Shown piece by piece: positions 6,563 to 14,246 of a stretch of DNA of 20,797 bases. The stretch comes from a virus: IMG/VR virus record IMGVR_UViG_3300014501_001233, positions 1-20,797 of that record; one strand, 5' to 3'. Position 1 is the stretch's first letter. The number at the start of each line of letters is the position of its first letter. The translations under genes were made by a program, and so were the position numbers. A model generated the notes under the pieces. That model had not been told where the DNA came from. It did no database searches and saw nothing but the letters and a program-made list of their open reading frames with translations.

Positions 6563-8557
6563 TTATATCCTGTTATAGTCCAATGTTGTTGAGCCAGCAG
6601 TGTCCTGGTTAAATACGGACGTAGTGCCGGTCGATTGCGCTTGTAGGTTGATCGTCGTCGCGCCGGTTACCGTCAGTATCCAATCCAGCCCGACAGTTAC
6701 TTGGCATCCAGCGTTCAACCCATAAGAGACGAGGCGAATAGAGCCAGTTACTATTGCTGAAGTAGTAGAGTTGTATAACTGGACCGTGTTTACGTCCGAC
6801 GAGACCCCCTGACCGATTCGCATATTCGCCATGAGCCGATAGGTTCCCGCCGATGGCAAGGAAACGGTCAATCCAGTATTGGCATAACTGGTGGTTAGCG
6901 TATACGCACTTGAAAGTACCGATGAACCCGAAGCGGAAACCGCCAAAATTCCGGACGTAGGCAATGTGACGTTAGTGGTTGCTGTTAAGGTCAAGGTTGT
7001 CGCGTACGCCCCGGAGGTCGTGAATGCCCCGCCGAGGGTAATAGTCGAGCCGGCGGCATTCGCTACTCCCGTTCCCCCGTGATTAGCAGCAATTGTAGTC
7101 CCCGCCCAACCACCAGTCGTGATAGTGCCGACGGACACGAGGCTGGAAGCGGTCGTTAGGCCAGAGAGAGTAGTTAGCGTTGAATTGCTGGTTCCAGTTA
7201 TGTTGGCTGCAGAACCAGTCGTGGTCAATAATGTTCCCGAGGTCGGTAGCGTCACATTGGTTGCTGCCGTAGTTGTCAAAGTAGTGGCAAATGCGCCAGA
7301 AGTAGTGAGATTGCCAGCAAGCGTCAGCGCGAAATTATTAAAGAGCGTCCCATTGGGCAACTGGATAGTCCCCGATCCACCTGCGCTAAATACTATGTCA
7401 CCGGACGAATCAAAATACACCGACTGACTTGCGCCACCGAAGATATACTGGTTATCGGCGATTGATAATCCGCCACTGAAAGTAGTAGAGCCGAGTGTTG
7501 AGGGAATATCCGCAGCGACGAGCGACCTCATAGTAGGAATTGCCGCGCTGCCAGTCGTTGGGCCAGCAAATACCTTATTGGCTGCTTGGGTTGGTAGAGT
7601 AACAGCGAAGGTGCCACTGGAGGTAATAGCTGCTGGTGAGACAGAGAGGATACTGGGCACTGTTAGCCCAATACTGGTAACTGTCCCGCTGGTCAGTTGC
7701 GAGGTTGTCGCCAAGGTTCCCGAAGTGGGCAAAGTAAGTTGCGTGAATCCTGTAGTGGTGAACTCTATAGTATTGTTGTTAATGGTTTCAAATCCACCCG
7801 CGAGTTTCAACAGTTGTCCGTTCAGGCTGAGATTTCCGCTTCCCGAAGCGTTTAGGTAGATATTGCCACTATTATCAGCTTGTAATGATTGAGCAGAAGT
7901 GTTGCCAAAGAACAATCCCGTAGTTGAGGTCTCGCCTTGAGGAAGGATTAGCGCGCCGGTGAGAGTTCCGCCAGCAAGAGGCAGGTACGAGGCTAGAGCA
8001 GTAACAACTGCTGCTGGCGTTTCGTATCTCAAATCCAATTGTGATAATGGGAGGTCGTCACCTACAACGTACCAAATACCTGTTGAGGCTTGATACTGGA
8101 ACAGGACACCTTGCGATGGAAGTGACAGAGTATCGCTGGTTGAACCTCCCGCTTTATTAAGTACGTCGGAACCACCTGTAGAGATTACAACTGTATTTGT
8201 TCCTCCCTGAATAACCAGTTTTACACCGCAACGGGTACCGTCTGGAGGTGCGGTTGGGAGGTGGCAAGTGAGATTACCGGAGGTAGTATTGAATGGAACA
8301 AAATCGCCAGCAGCAAGATTGTAATTTGCGGTCTTGATTGCTGTTGGGAATAAACCGAGAGCGTAGGCAGCGCCAGAGAACGCCAAGGTTCCGCTGGTCA
8401 GCGTCAAGCCATTGGCGGAAGTAACAGCGGTAACGACGCCGATATCGGCGGCATTCTTGCCGCTGTCAATTAAATTGCCGTTTTCATCCAAGGCCGCGAA
8501 GTCACCAGCCGTTGCCCCTTGAACCCTGTCTGCTTTACTGTTAATCGGATTGCTCAT
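6563..8557 (-). CDS. Fibre-like Ser/Thr-rich structural protein (possible head fibre)
   Basis: This 664-residue repetitive, Ser/Thr/Gly-rich protein resembles phage fibre proteins. Recognisable pieces are a YLPLAGGTLTGAL segment (191-203), a SPAAITSSGTFAVTLP segment (about 307-322), the IAANHGGTGVANAAG motif (about 489-503) common in tail fibres, and repeats ending in TNVTLPTSG at about 413-447 and 508-541, with a weaker copy near 274-285. The C-terminus (about 552-664) looks like a trimeric jelly-roll receptor-binding head (SYANTGLTVSLPSAGTYRLMA). The gene starts with ATG after AGGGGAGAGT. It lies between the capsid and connector genes, not with tail fibres, so a capsid or neck fibre is likely. 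I infer that it is a candidate glycosylation target. Confidence 0.7.
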   Translation of the reverse strand: MSNPINSKADRVQGATAGDFAALDENGNLIDSGKNAADIGVVTAVTSANGLTLTSGTLAFSGAAYALGLFPTAIKTANYNLAAGDFVPFNTTSGNLTCHLPTAPPDGTRCGVKLVIQGGTNTVVISTGGSDVLNKAGGSTSDTLSLPSQGVLFQYQASTGIWYVVGDDLPLSQLDLRYETPAAVVTALASYLPLAGGTLTGALILPQGETSTTGLFFGNTSAQSLQADNSGNIYLNASGSGNLSLNGQLLKLAGGFETINNNTIEFTTTGFTQLTLPTSGTLATTSQLTSGTVTSIGLTVPSILSVSPAAITSSGTFAVTLPTQAANKVFAGPTTGSAAIPTMRSLVAADIPSTLGSTTFSGGLSIADNQYIFGGASQSVYFDSSGDIVFSAGGSGTIQLPNGTLFNNFALTLAGNLTTSGAFATTLTTTAATNVTLPTSGTLLTTTGSAANITGTSNSTLTTLSGLTTASSLVSVGTITTGGWAGTTIAANHGGTGVANAAGSTITLGGAFTTSGAYATTLTLTATTNVTLPTSGILAVSASGSSVLSSAYTLTTSYANTGLTVSLPSAGTYRLMANMRIGQGVSSDVNTVQLYNSTTSAIVTGSIRLVSYGLNAGCQVTVGLDWILTVTGATTINLQAQSTGTTSVFNQDTAGSTTLDYNRI

Positions 8558-8600
8558 ACTCTCCCCTATTCGCTATTATCGGCTTGATACCCTTCAAATG

Positions 8601-8635
8601 AACGGAGCCGCAAGGTTGTCCCTCGCGGCTCCGTT
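8601..8635 (-). terminator. Strong hairpin downstream of capsid gene
   Basis: AACGGAGCCGC and GCGGCTCCGTT form a perfect 11-bp stem around a 13-base loop. It lies between the major capsid stop (8657) and the fibre-like gene start (8557). On the minus strand the following bases (CATTTGAAGG) are not a good U-tract. On the plus strand TTTGTTTG follows. It may be a partial terminator or an mRNA-stabilising 3' structure that keeps capsid mRNA more abundant than downstream messages. Confidence 0.6.
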
Positions 8636-8656
8636 TGTTTGTGTATTTACTCAAGA

Positions 8657-9988
8657 TTAGGTGCGGCTACCCAATACCACGAATGGCGAATACTTCGTGT
8701 TGTTCGTCGCGTAGTTAGGGTCTTTCAGCGGTTGGGCAAGTCCAGGCTTGCCGTCAATACGGAAAGTGAATCGGAACGCCATAGCGTCCTGATTGAAGTA
8801 CAAGTGCATAGAGGTTGCGGCCTCTACTCCGCTACCTTTGGTAGCGGTAATGTAGGCTGACATATCGGCTAGGATAATGTCTCCAGGACTACCAGCAGTA
8901 GCGCAATGGAACGATTCCATAACAGGTATCCCAAGCATAGTACCGCTTGGGGTCTGTTGAATCGTACCTGGCGCGTAGTACAAGTTACGACCGCTATCGT
9001 CCTTCAAATTATAGAGGTTGTTTAACAGTGATTTATTGACAAGCCAAACAGGGCTAGGGCTGTTGGTCCTGAGGAAGACCGCAAGCATTGCCGACAAATC
9101 CTTATACGTGAAGTCGGAGCCGCTAACATATTCGTCCGCGTTCTGCGCGGTAACTACGACCGTCGCGGCATTGCCGATTATCCCTGTCGGTTGGTTGACA
9201 CCAGTACCTTGTACGATGGCCTGATTGACAGCGTAGGTAATTGCGTACCCCGCTTTGGCGGTTAGGAACTGCTCAAGCAGCACATCATTATCACTCAAGA
9301 GTTCATCGGTAACGCTGACCAGAACGCCATACTTGCTGAGAGTGAAACTCAACTGGTTCACGAAGCCGCTGCCCGATATGTTGAGCGCGGTATTATCTGG
9401 TGATATCCATGACCCGCCGATTGGGTTAGTGCCGATGGTAACAAGGTTATCAATCGGCAGTTTGAAGTATGCGGTATTGGTAACGTAGTTGCGAGTCTTC
9501 GGCAATAATGATTGCTCACTCATGATAATCGCGAATATCTCTTTAGCGTATTCAGTTGGCACCGCGTACTGACCGTCTTGCGGAACTCCGTCGCCTTCGT
9601 TCATACCTGCCTTGAGGTGAACAAGACGCTCATCGGCTTTGTTATTCACCTTGCTGCTCATGACAGCCTTAGCAAAACTACCGAAGTTGGCGAAGCCGCC
9701 CTTCGGGTCAAGCGTTGAGCGGTCGGGACCAACGTTGATAACGGGTCGCCCCTTGACTGCCTTGTTGAGAGCGTCCGCAACGGCCTTTGATACCTTGCTG
9801 TCAACGGCGATTTGAATACGTGCGTCAACGCTGTCCAGCAACTCTGTTGCGGCCTTGCTGGCAACGTCTTCAACGGTTGGCGTCACTTCTACAACAGCGT
9901 CACCAAACGCCTTTGCTTCTACGTCGGTAACTTCGATTTCTTGATCTATTTTGTGGCCGAATGCGGCCTTATTGAACTTAATTTTCAC
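8657..9988 (-). CDS. HK97-fold major capsid protein
   Basis: This 443-residue protein is expected to form the icosahedral head. Residues about 1-110 form a charged, helical delta/scaffold-like domain that is normally cleaved by the prohead protease. The HK97-fold part follows: GGFANFGSFAKAVM (N-arm), 'GQYAVPTEYAKEIF' (family 'gg.lvP.e.a.eI'), 'FKLPIDNL' and 'WISPDNTALN' beta strands, LSFTLSKYGVLVSVTDELLSD (spine helix entry), 'YAITYAVNQAIVQGTGVNQPTGI' (family 'g..eD.a.l.GdG..qP.Gi' with Gln instead of the usual acid), and 'GTMLGIPVMES' (family 'g.llG.PVv.s'). The start is GTG behind GGGGGAATCA. The gene directly follows the protease gene, as is standard. Confidence 0.95.
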   Translation of the reverse strand: MKIKFNKAAFGHKIDQEIEVTDVEAKAFGDAVVEVTPTVEDVASKAATELLDSVDARIQIAVDSKVSKAVADALNKAVKGRPVINVGPDRSTLDPKGGFANFGSFAKAVMSSKVNNKADERLVHLKAGMNEGDGVPQDGQYAVPTEYAKEIFAIIMSEQSLLPKTRNYVTNTAYFKLPIDNLVTIGTNPIGGSWISPDNTALNISGSGFVNQLSFTLSKYGVLVSVTDELLSDNDVLLEQFLTAKAGYAITYAVNQAIVQGTGVNQPTGIIGNAATVVVTAQNADEYVSGSDFTYKDLSAMLAVFLRTNSPSPVWLVNKSLLNNLYNLKDDSGRNLYYAPGTIQQTPSGTMLGIPVMESFHCATAGSPGDIILADMSAYITATKGSGVEAATSMHLYFNQDAMAFRFTFRIDGKPGLAQPLKDPNYATNNTKYSPFVVLGSRT

Positions 9989-10085
9989 TGATTCCCCCTA
10001 AGCGATAGGCTTAGTTATTTCATTATCCCTTTCGTTGGTGATAATCTCCGTCCCTCTTGCTCCGCTGATAGTTCTACTTCAAACG

Positions 10086-10832
10086 TTAGTGAGTTAACTG
10101 ATTACTCTTGAGCACCTTACTAAGTTGCCCATAGAAACTACGGCGGATTTCAGATTCCGTAGGTGCTATTATTTCTGTTTCCTTAATAGGCTCCGCTGTT
10201 CCTTCATTTCCCCTGAAGAACTTCACGACTGCTTCGGAGTACCCTTTGCTGATTGCCATGGTTACCGCGTCGGTATTGCTTGGCATCCCCACTAACGAAA
10301 ACTCTAAAAGGCTGGTCTTACGGTGTACTGCTCTTGCTCCCTTCCATTCGGGATGGAAGCGGAGTTCTTGCGGCGATGGAGCGTCGTGGTCCTTGGAGAG
10401 GAAGCCTACTGAATGGCTACGGTAGGCTCCCGCCTTGATAAGTTCCCATAGGGCCGCGTGTAGTTCGCTTGCTTTGGTGACAACCTGATATTTGGCAATG
10501 ATTTTCTTTTCCTTTGCGGCTATCCATAGGCATGGGCCTAATGGGAGGGCATTGGAATCGTGTTGAAAATAAACCGCGGGTTGCTTGCGGAAGTCCGTAA
10601 GGTCCATACCCTTCGGCAAGACGATTTCCCCGTCGCGGTCGATCTTATCGGTTGAAATAGTAGCAATAACGATATGCTTGTCCTCATCGTCGCAAGTGAG
10701 GTCTACATCGTCGGGGTCTACCGCTTTGAGAACGTAACCAGCCGCTGGGTGAGCGGCGAGATAATCAACAATAGCACCGTCGTATGCTGCGCGCTTCGTT
10801 TCAAGTGATACCCAATTAAAATCCTTAATCAT
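10086..10832 (-). CDS. HK97-type prohead protease
   Basis: This 248-residue protein fits the HK97 prohead protease family (herpesvirus-assemblin-like serine protease), which cleaves the capsid delta domain during maturation. Visible marks are a 'ISTDKIDRDGEIVLPKGMDL' strand-turn (family 'D..gDii.p.a'), PAVYFQHDSN with the likely catalytic His91 (family 'vl..Hd'), a helix ending in AYRSHSVGF with the likely nucleophile Ser141 (family 'gl..lSvGf'), and EFSLVGMPSNTDA (family 'EvSlV..PaNp.A'). The C-terminal 60 residues are less conserved and may be self-cleaved. It has an AAAAAGGGGAAACAG leader and overlaps the end of a small basic ORF. It is located just before the capsid gene. Confidence 0.93.
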   Translation of the reverse strand: MIKDFNWVSLETKRAAYDGAIVDYLAAHPAAGYVLKAVDPDDVDLTCDDEDKHIVIATISTDKIDRDGEIVLPKGMDLTDFRKQPAVYFQHDSNALPLGPCLWIAAKEKKIIAKYQVVTKASELHAALWELIKAGAYRSHSVGFLSKDHDAPSPQELRFHPEWKGARAVHRKTSLLEFSLVGMPSNTDAVTMAISKGYSEAVVKFFRGNEGTAEPIKETEIIAPTESEIRRSFYGQLSKVLKSNQLTH

Positions 10833-10926
10833 TCTGTTTCCCCTTTTTCAATTTCTGTAACCACGCGGCCTTCGATTTAGTGTTTACTACCTTGGCTTTC
10901 GCTGGTTTCTTAGATTTGCCCTTCAT
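10825..10926 (-). CDS. Small basic ORF (33 residues)
   Basis: A 33-residue ORF starts with ATG and is preceded by an AGGGG Shine-Dalgarno inside the last codons of the HNH gene. It ends in a TAA overlapping the start of the protease gene (ATGATTAA arrangement). It is extremely Lys-rich (12 Lys, one Arg-free basic cluster per third) with a single Trp at residue 22. The tight overlap and Shine-Dalgarno support translation. I do not recognise a family. It could simply provide translational coupling into the protease gene after the HNH insertion, or be a small DNA- or scaffold-binding peptide. Confidence 0.5.
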   Translation of the reverse strand: MKGKSKKPAKAKVVNTKSKAAWLQKLKKGKQND

Positions 10927-10929
10927 CGT

Positions 10930-11562
10930 TCACCCCTGTAATGCGTTGTCCCTTGCGGCTACGGCTTCGGCTAGCGTTTTATATTCGCCTAAATAACGTC
11001 GGACGCCGTTTATCGCGGGTAGGCGGACGCCATATGTTTTTCCGCGTCTAAAGCAAATGCCGTCGCCCCAAGGGCTTTTGCGTTCGTTCCATTTCGGCGC
11101 TTCCCCATTAATCAACCGCTCCCTGATCTTATCTGCTTCGATTTGTGCTTGCTGCTTACTGTCATAACCGCCGAAGCATCGTTGAGCACCGTCTACCGTA
11201 AAGTAGACATAGAAGCGACCCTTCATCTCGCGGACGTTACCAGGGCAACTCTGATTATAGTTATTAACCGAATACGTTACGTTGCGTAGGTTGGCTTTGC
11301 GATTGTCCAGAATATCATGGTTGATATGGTCAACTACAAAACCTTCAGGCGGAGCCATAATCACACGATGAAGGTAAATGCGGCCTAATCGCCATTTACT
11401 CGCAATGGCATAACCGTGTATAGCAATCGCCCATGTTGATCCCTTTGCCTTATCAACGTCTTCAGGGTCGATTAAGATCGTTCCCTTTAGGTGTTCTCCG
11501 TCCCTAACTTCTATAGAAACGTAGTCTCCGCAATCCAGATAAATGTTAGTATATCTTTTCAT
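10930..11562 (-). CDS. HNH homing endonuclease with AP2-like DNA-binding domains
   Basis: This 210-residue protein joins an HNH_3 nuclease to two AP2-like three-stranded DNA-binding domains. The nuclease core is LHRVIM (64-69), then VDHINHDILDNRKANLRNVT (77-96, with the D-H-I-N-x-D signature) and NN (100-101). AP2-like units follow at about 114-150 (GRFYVYFTVDGAQRCFGGYDS, with an A-x-x-A-x helix) and 168-210 (KTYGVRLPAINGVRRYLGEYKT). Such enzymes are typical free-standing homing endonucleases inserted between phage structural genes. It stands between portal-MuF and protease, where phages normally have no gene. The ATG directly follows AAGGGGA, which is closer than ideal, so initiation may depend on coupling to the portal stop six bases upstream. 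Confidence 0.88.
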   Translation of the reverse strand: MKRYTNIYLDCGDYVSIEVRDGEHLKGTILIDPEDVDKAKGSTWAIAIHGYAIASKWRLGRIYLHRVIMAPPEGFVVDHINHDILDNRKANLRNVTYSVNNYNQSCPGNVREMKGRFYVYFTVDGAQRCFGGYDSKQQAQIEADKIRERLINGEAPKWNERKSPWGDGICFRRGKTYGVRLPAINGVRRYLGEYKTLAEAVAARDNALQG

Positions 11563-11567
11563 TCCCC

Positions 11568-14228
11568 TTATTCGTCCTCATTCTCTTGCGAGGAATCGTC
11601 TTCCACGTCGGTATCGCCACCGCTCGCGGCGTCAGGGTCTAAGACTTCGAGTAGCGCGCACCCGCAAGAAGGATGGATCGGGACAGCCCCCGAAGCGTCC
11701 ACCTCCCCCGAATCATCATAATCATCTATGTCTACTTCTTCGTCAGAATATTCCTGACAAACTGGGCATGCGTCGGAACTCACTAAATATTTGAAGCCTT
11801 TGACAATTTTCGAAGCCTTAGCGGCTGTCACTTGACCGCTGGTTACTGCCGCCGCTACTTCCGTTCTCGCGATACGCTCCGCTTGATAATCTTCCGCGTT
11901 CTCAAAAAAGTCACTTACCTTTTGCGTCAAGGTGTCAATACTGTCGCCCTCCAGCGTACCGTCTTCCACCAAGTCCCTGACGCCGCTTACCACGTCAGTA
12001 AGGCTCTTGCGAGTAGTTACCATCGTTGAATGAGCAAACTTGTAGGCACGTTTGTCTACCGCGTCGGAAATGCCCCTTGGGACCACCGCAAACGAATCGG
12101 GAGACGCTCCGACCCTAGTAAGCCGTTGCTCCGTCGCTTCAGCGCTCTTTTGTGCTTGGATTTCTATCAGGGGTTTCACGCGGTAGGCTAAATCGTCTTC
12201 CGTCCCTTTTAAGTTATCTATCCAATCGTCGATATCCGTAAAGGCTGTCGGTACTTTTCCAGTATCCGCCTTCAGCGTTACGCCTTCGGCGGCCTTCGTT
12301 ATTAGTGATATCTCAACACTTTTCTTAATCGTCTTGAGCGCGTCTTTTTTCAAGTCGGAGAACCAACCCGCTACAGCCGTCTTGATCTTCTTCACGGCCG
12401 CTTGCGTCGGGGTCGGCTGTAGAGCGGCCTTTCTGGTGCCGCCTTCGGCGTTAGGCCGTAGGCCGCCTTCACAAGCGACGCAATGTCCCTTTTGCGGCGG
12501 CCTACGGCCTAACGCAAACTTCGTTTGCGGCGTTTGAATGCTCAATGGCGGATTATGCCCCACCAGCGCCTTCGCTTCGGCAAAACCCAATTGCTCCGCA
12601 AGGTTAATGGCGACGGCACGGCTCATCGTTCCCGCCGCTACGTCCAGGTTGACGGCGCGGAGCCGATCCCACCGCTTGCCTTCGGCGTCTTGATCGTCGG
12701 CGCTGTCGCCATCGTCGGTAGGCTTCGGAGCCGCTTCGGTCGGTTGATCGTCGGGGGCCGATTGATCGTCTGGCGTTGCCAGCCTTACCGTGGTCGTAGA
12801 AGTAAAGTCGTCTCCGCCCTCTACAGGCTCCAACCCCAAACGCTCCCTTACGTCGTTCTTAGTGATTGCTCCAACCTTAGCCGCCGCATCCCACCTTGCG
12901 TCTTCCGCTTTCTGTTGCTCCAATTCAAACTCTTCATCTTCGGGAATAGGATTATCAAATTGTAAGAACACTCCATCATCGTCAAGCCCTAATTTGTCCT
13001 TATTCTCATTTAGAACTTGGTCAAACAAGTTAACGCGCGGCAAAATACATTGCCTACGATAGAGTTCTAGGCTTGCTTCCATATTGGCATAATTGGAATC
13101 CTTATCTATCAAGGCTGGTGGGTAAGCAAAAGCATTGGCAACCAACTTAATCACTTCATCGTTAATCTTCAAACCCGCAAGGTCGGTCGGTTGCCAAAAC
13201 AATGGCTTGATATCCACCGACTTGTCAAGTATCAGCGGCTTGCCGTTATTGCCGCCGCTTAATCGTTGCTTGTACAGTTGCTCAATACGTGCCCGTTCGT
13301 TCTCGTCCAATACGTCAATCTTAGGAATAATCACCACGTCAGCCCTACTACGGTTCGTCAAGGTAGAGTTGAGCAAGTCAGTATATTGGCTTGACTGTAA
13401 GACCGACCTTATGGCGCTTCTTAACGGAGACAAGCCGCCACCGAAGCGGTCGCTACTGGTGATAAAGCGGAAGTCTATCACTTGCTCTTTAGGGATAATG
13501 GTTACTTTGGTCAAATCGGGACCGTCACTAGGATTGGTTGGTCCCTCAACGATGTAGCCTTCGATGAGGTTGAAGTATTGATAGCAAACTACGTAGCCGC
13601 TCATGTCTCGCAAAGGTATCATGCGTTGCGGAGCAAGCGGAGTAATCCGCTTTTGTCCGCCATCGCCTTCGTCAATGTACCAATACGCTCTACCCATTAT
13701 CTCTAAATCTTGATCTGTCAACTTGAACAACTGGTGGCCGTTTATATCTTCGTTGACAGTACAAAGTAGATCGATCCAAGGATGTTCAGTGACTTCTACG
13801 ATGTCCTCATCGTCACTAAGCATCTTGCGGCGCGCTTTGACTTTATTCTGTTGGTTCTTAGTGAGTTTCCGAATGCCTTTGAGGCTCATACTTTTCGATA
13901 CTTTGCCACTGACAGGCTTATAGAGTTTCCAAGGGGTAGAGGCGACAGCGGTGGAATTGCGGTCTACGAAGATATAAGCCAGCGGGTTATTGATCGCTTC
14001 GGAGAGTAAGGTGTAATCGGAGATAGGACGGCGCATGCCGTTGGAGTTGCCGTAGCCTCCGATACTGTCTCCCATGAAGGACCAAATCTTTTCTACTTGG
14101 GCGATTTGATCTTTAGTGATTACCCCCCCTTTGTAGTATTCCGCGGCGCTGAAACCTAGGTTGACCAGGTCGGCCTCCGCCACGTAGAGCGGTTGATTGA
14201 AGTGCGTATGCCTAGTTTTGAAGTTCAA
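11568..14228 (-). CDS. Portal protein fused to MuF-type head morphogenesis domain
   Basis: This 886-residue fusion has residues about 50-480 as an HK97-type portal (NPLAYIFVDRNSTAVASTPWKLY; DQDLEIMGRAYWYI; PLRSAIRSVLQSS; NAFAYPPALID; ASLELYRRQCILPRV), which forms the dodecameric DNA gate. An acidic linker (about 500-560) and an in-frame palindromic insert (about 572-600) follow. The C-terminal part (about 640-860) is a MuF/SPP1 gp7-like domain, with 'YQAERIARTEVAAAVTSGQ', the metal-binding-like 'SSDACPVCQEY' and 'IHPSCGCALLEV'. MuF proteins are minor head proteins, sometimes ejected with DNA. The start is TTG after GGGGGAACT, in frame with the portal N-terminus. Portal-MuF fusions are known but not common. 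No C-terminal toxin domain is seen. Confidence 0.93.
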   Translation of the reverse strand: MNFKTRHTHFNQPLYVAEADLVNLGFSAAEYYKGGVITKDQIAQVEKIWSFMGDSIGGYGNSNGMRRPISDYTLLSEAINNPLAYIFVDRNSTAVASTPWKLYKPVSGKVSKSMSLKGIRKLTKNQQNKVKARRKMLSDDEDIVEVTEHPWIDLLCTVNEDINGHQLFKLTDQDLEIMGRAYWYIDEGDGGQKRITPLAPQRMIPLRDMSGYVVCYQYFNLIEGYIVEGPTNPSDGPDLTKVTIIPKEQVIDFRFITSSDRFGGGLSPLRSAIRSVLQSSQYTDLLNSTLTNRSRADVVIIPKIDVLDENERARIEQLYKQRLSGGNNGKPLILDKSVDIKPLFWQPTDLAGLKINDEVIKLVANAFAYPPALIDKDSNYANMEASLELYRRQCILPRVNLFDQVLNENKDKLGLDDDGVFLQFDNPIPEDEEFELEQQKAEDARWDAAAKVGAITKNDVRERLGLEPVEGGDDFTSTTTVRLATPDDQSAPDDQPTEAAPKPTDDGDSADDQDAEGKRWDRLRAVNLDVAAGTMSRAVAINLAEQLGFAEAKALVGHNPPLSIQTPQTKFALGRRPPQKGHCVACEGGLRPNAEGGTRKAALQPTPTQAAVKKIKTAVAGWFSDLKKDALKTIKKSVEISLITKAAEGVTLKADTGKVPTAFTDIDDWIDNLKGTEDDLAYRVKPLIEIQAQKSAEATEQRLTRVGASPDSFAVVPRGISDAVDKRAYKFAHSTMVTTRKSLTDVVSGVRDLVEDGTLEGDSIDTLTQKVSDFFENAEDYQAERIARTEVAAAVTSGQVTAAKASKIVKGFKYLVSSDACPVCQEYSDEEVDIDDYDDSGEVDASGAVPIHPSCGCALLEVLDPDAASGGDTDVEDDSSQENEDE
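12440..12529 (-). repeat. In-frame palindromic element inside the portal-MuF linker
   Basis: GCGTTAGGCCGTAGGCCGCC (12448-12467) and its perfect reverse complement (12496-12515) are 20 bp each and enclose 28 bases. Adjoining small hairpins are CGCC-TTC-GGCG (12440-12450) and CGCAAAC-TTC-GTTTGCG (12513-12529). The element translates as FALGRRPPQKGHCVACEGGL and RPNAEGG in the portal frame, a low-information stretch between two folded domains. This resembles the in-frame palindromic elements known from Rickettsia and other genomes. Whether it is mobile is inference. Confidence 0.75.
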
Positions 14229-14246
14229 AGTTCCCCCGATTATCTG

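Noticed and set aside
6891-7859. Several open frames on the plus strand opposite the fibre-like gene
   Set aside because: They are low-complexity shadows (Val/Ala/Pro-rich) of the Thr/Ser-rich repeats on the minus strand and have no Shine-Dalgarno or recognisable motif.
11568-11800. Polymorphic toxin domain at the C-terminus of the MuF part
   Set aside because: After the IHPSCGC motif only an acidic low-complexity tail remains, so there is no room for an effector domain.
12334-12965. Plus-strand frames across the portal gene
   Set aside because: They are shadows of the portal-MuF coding sequence with no independent signals.
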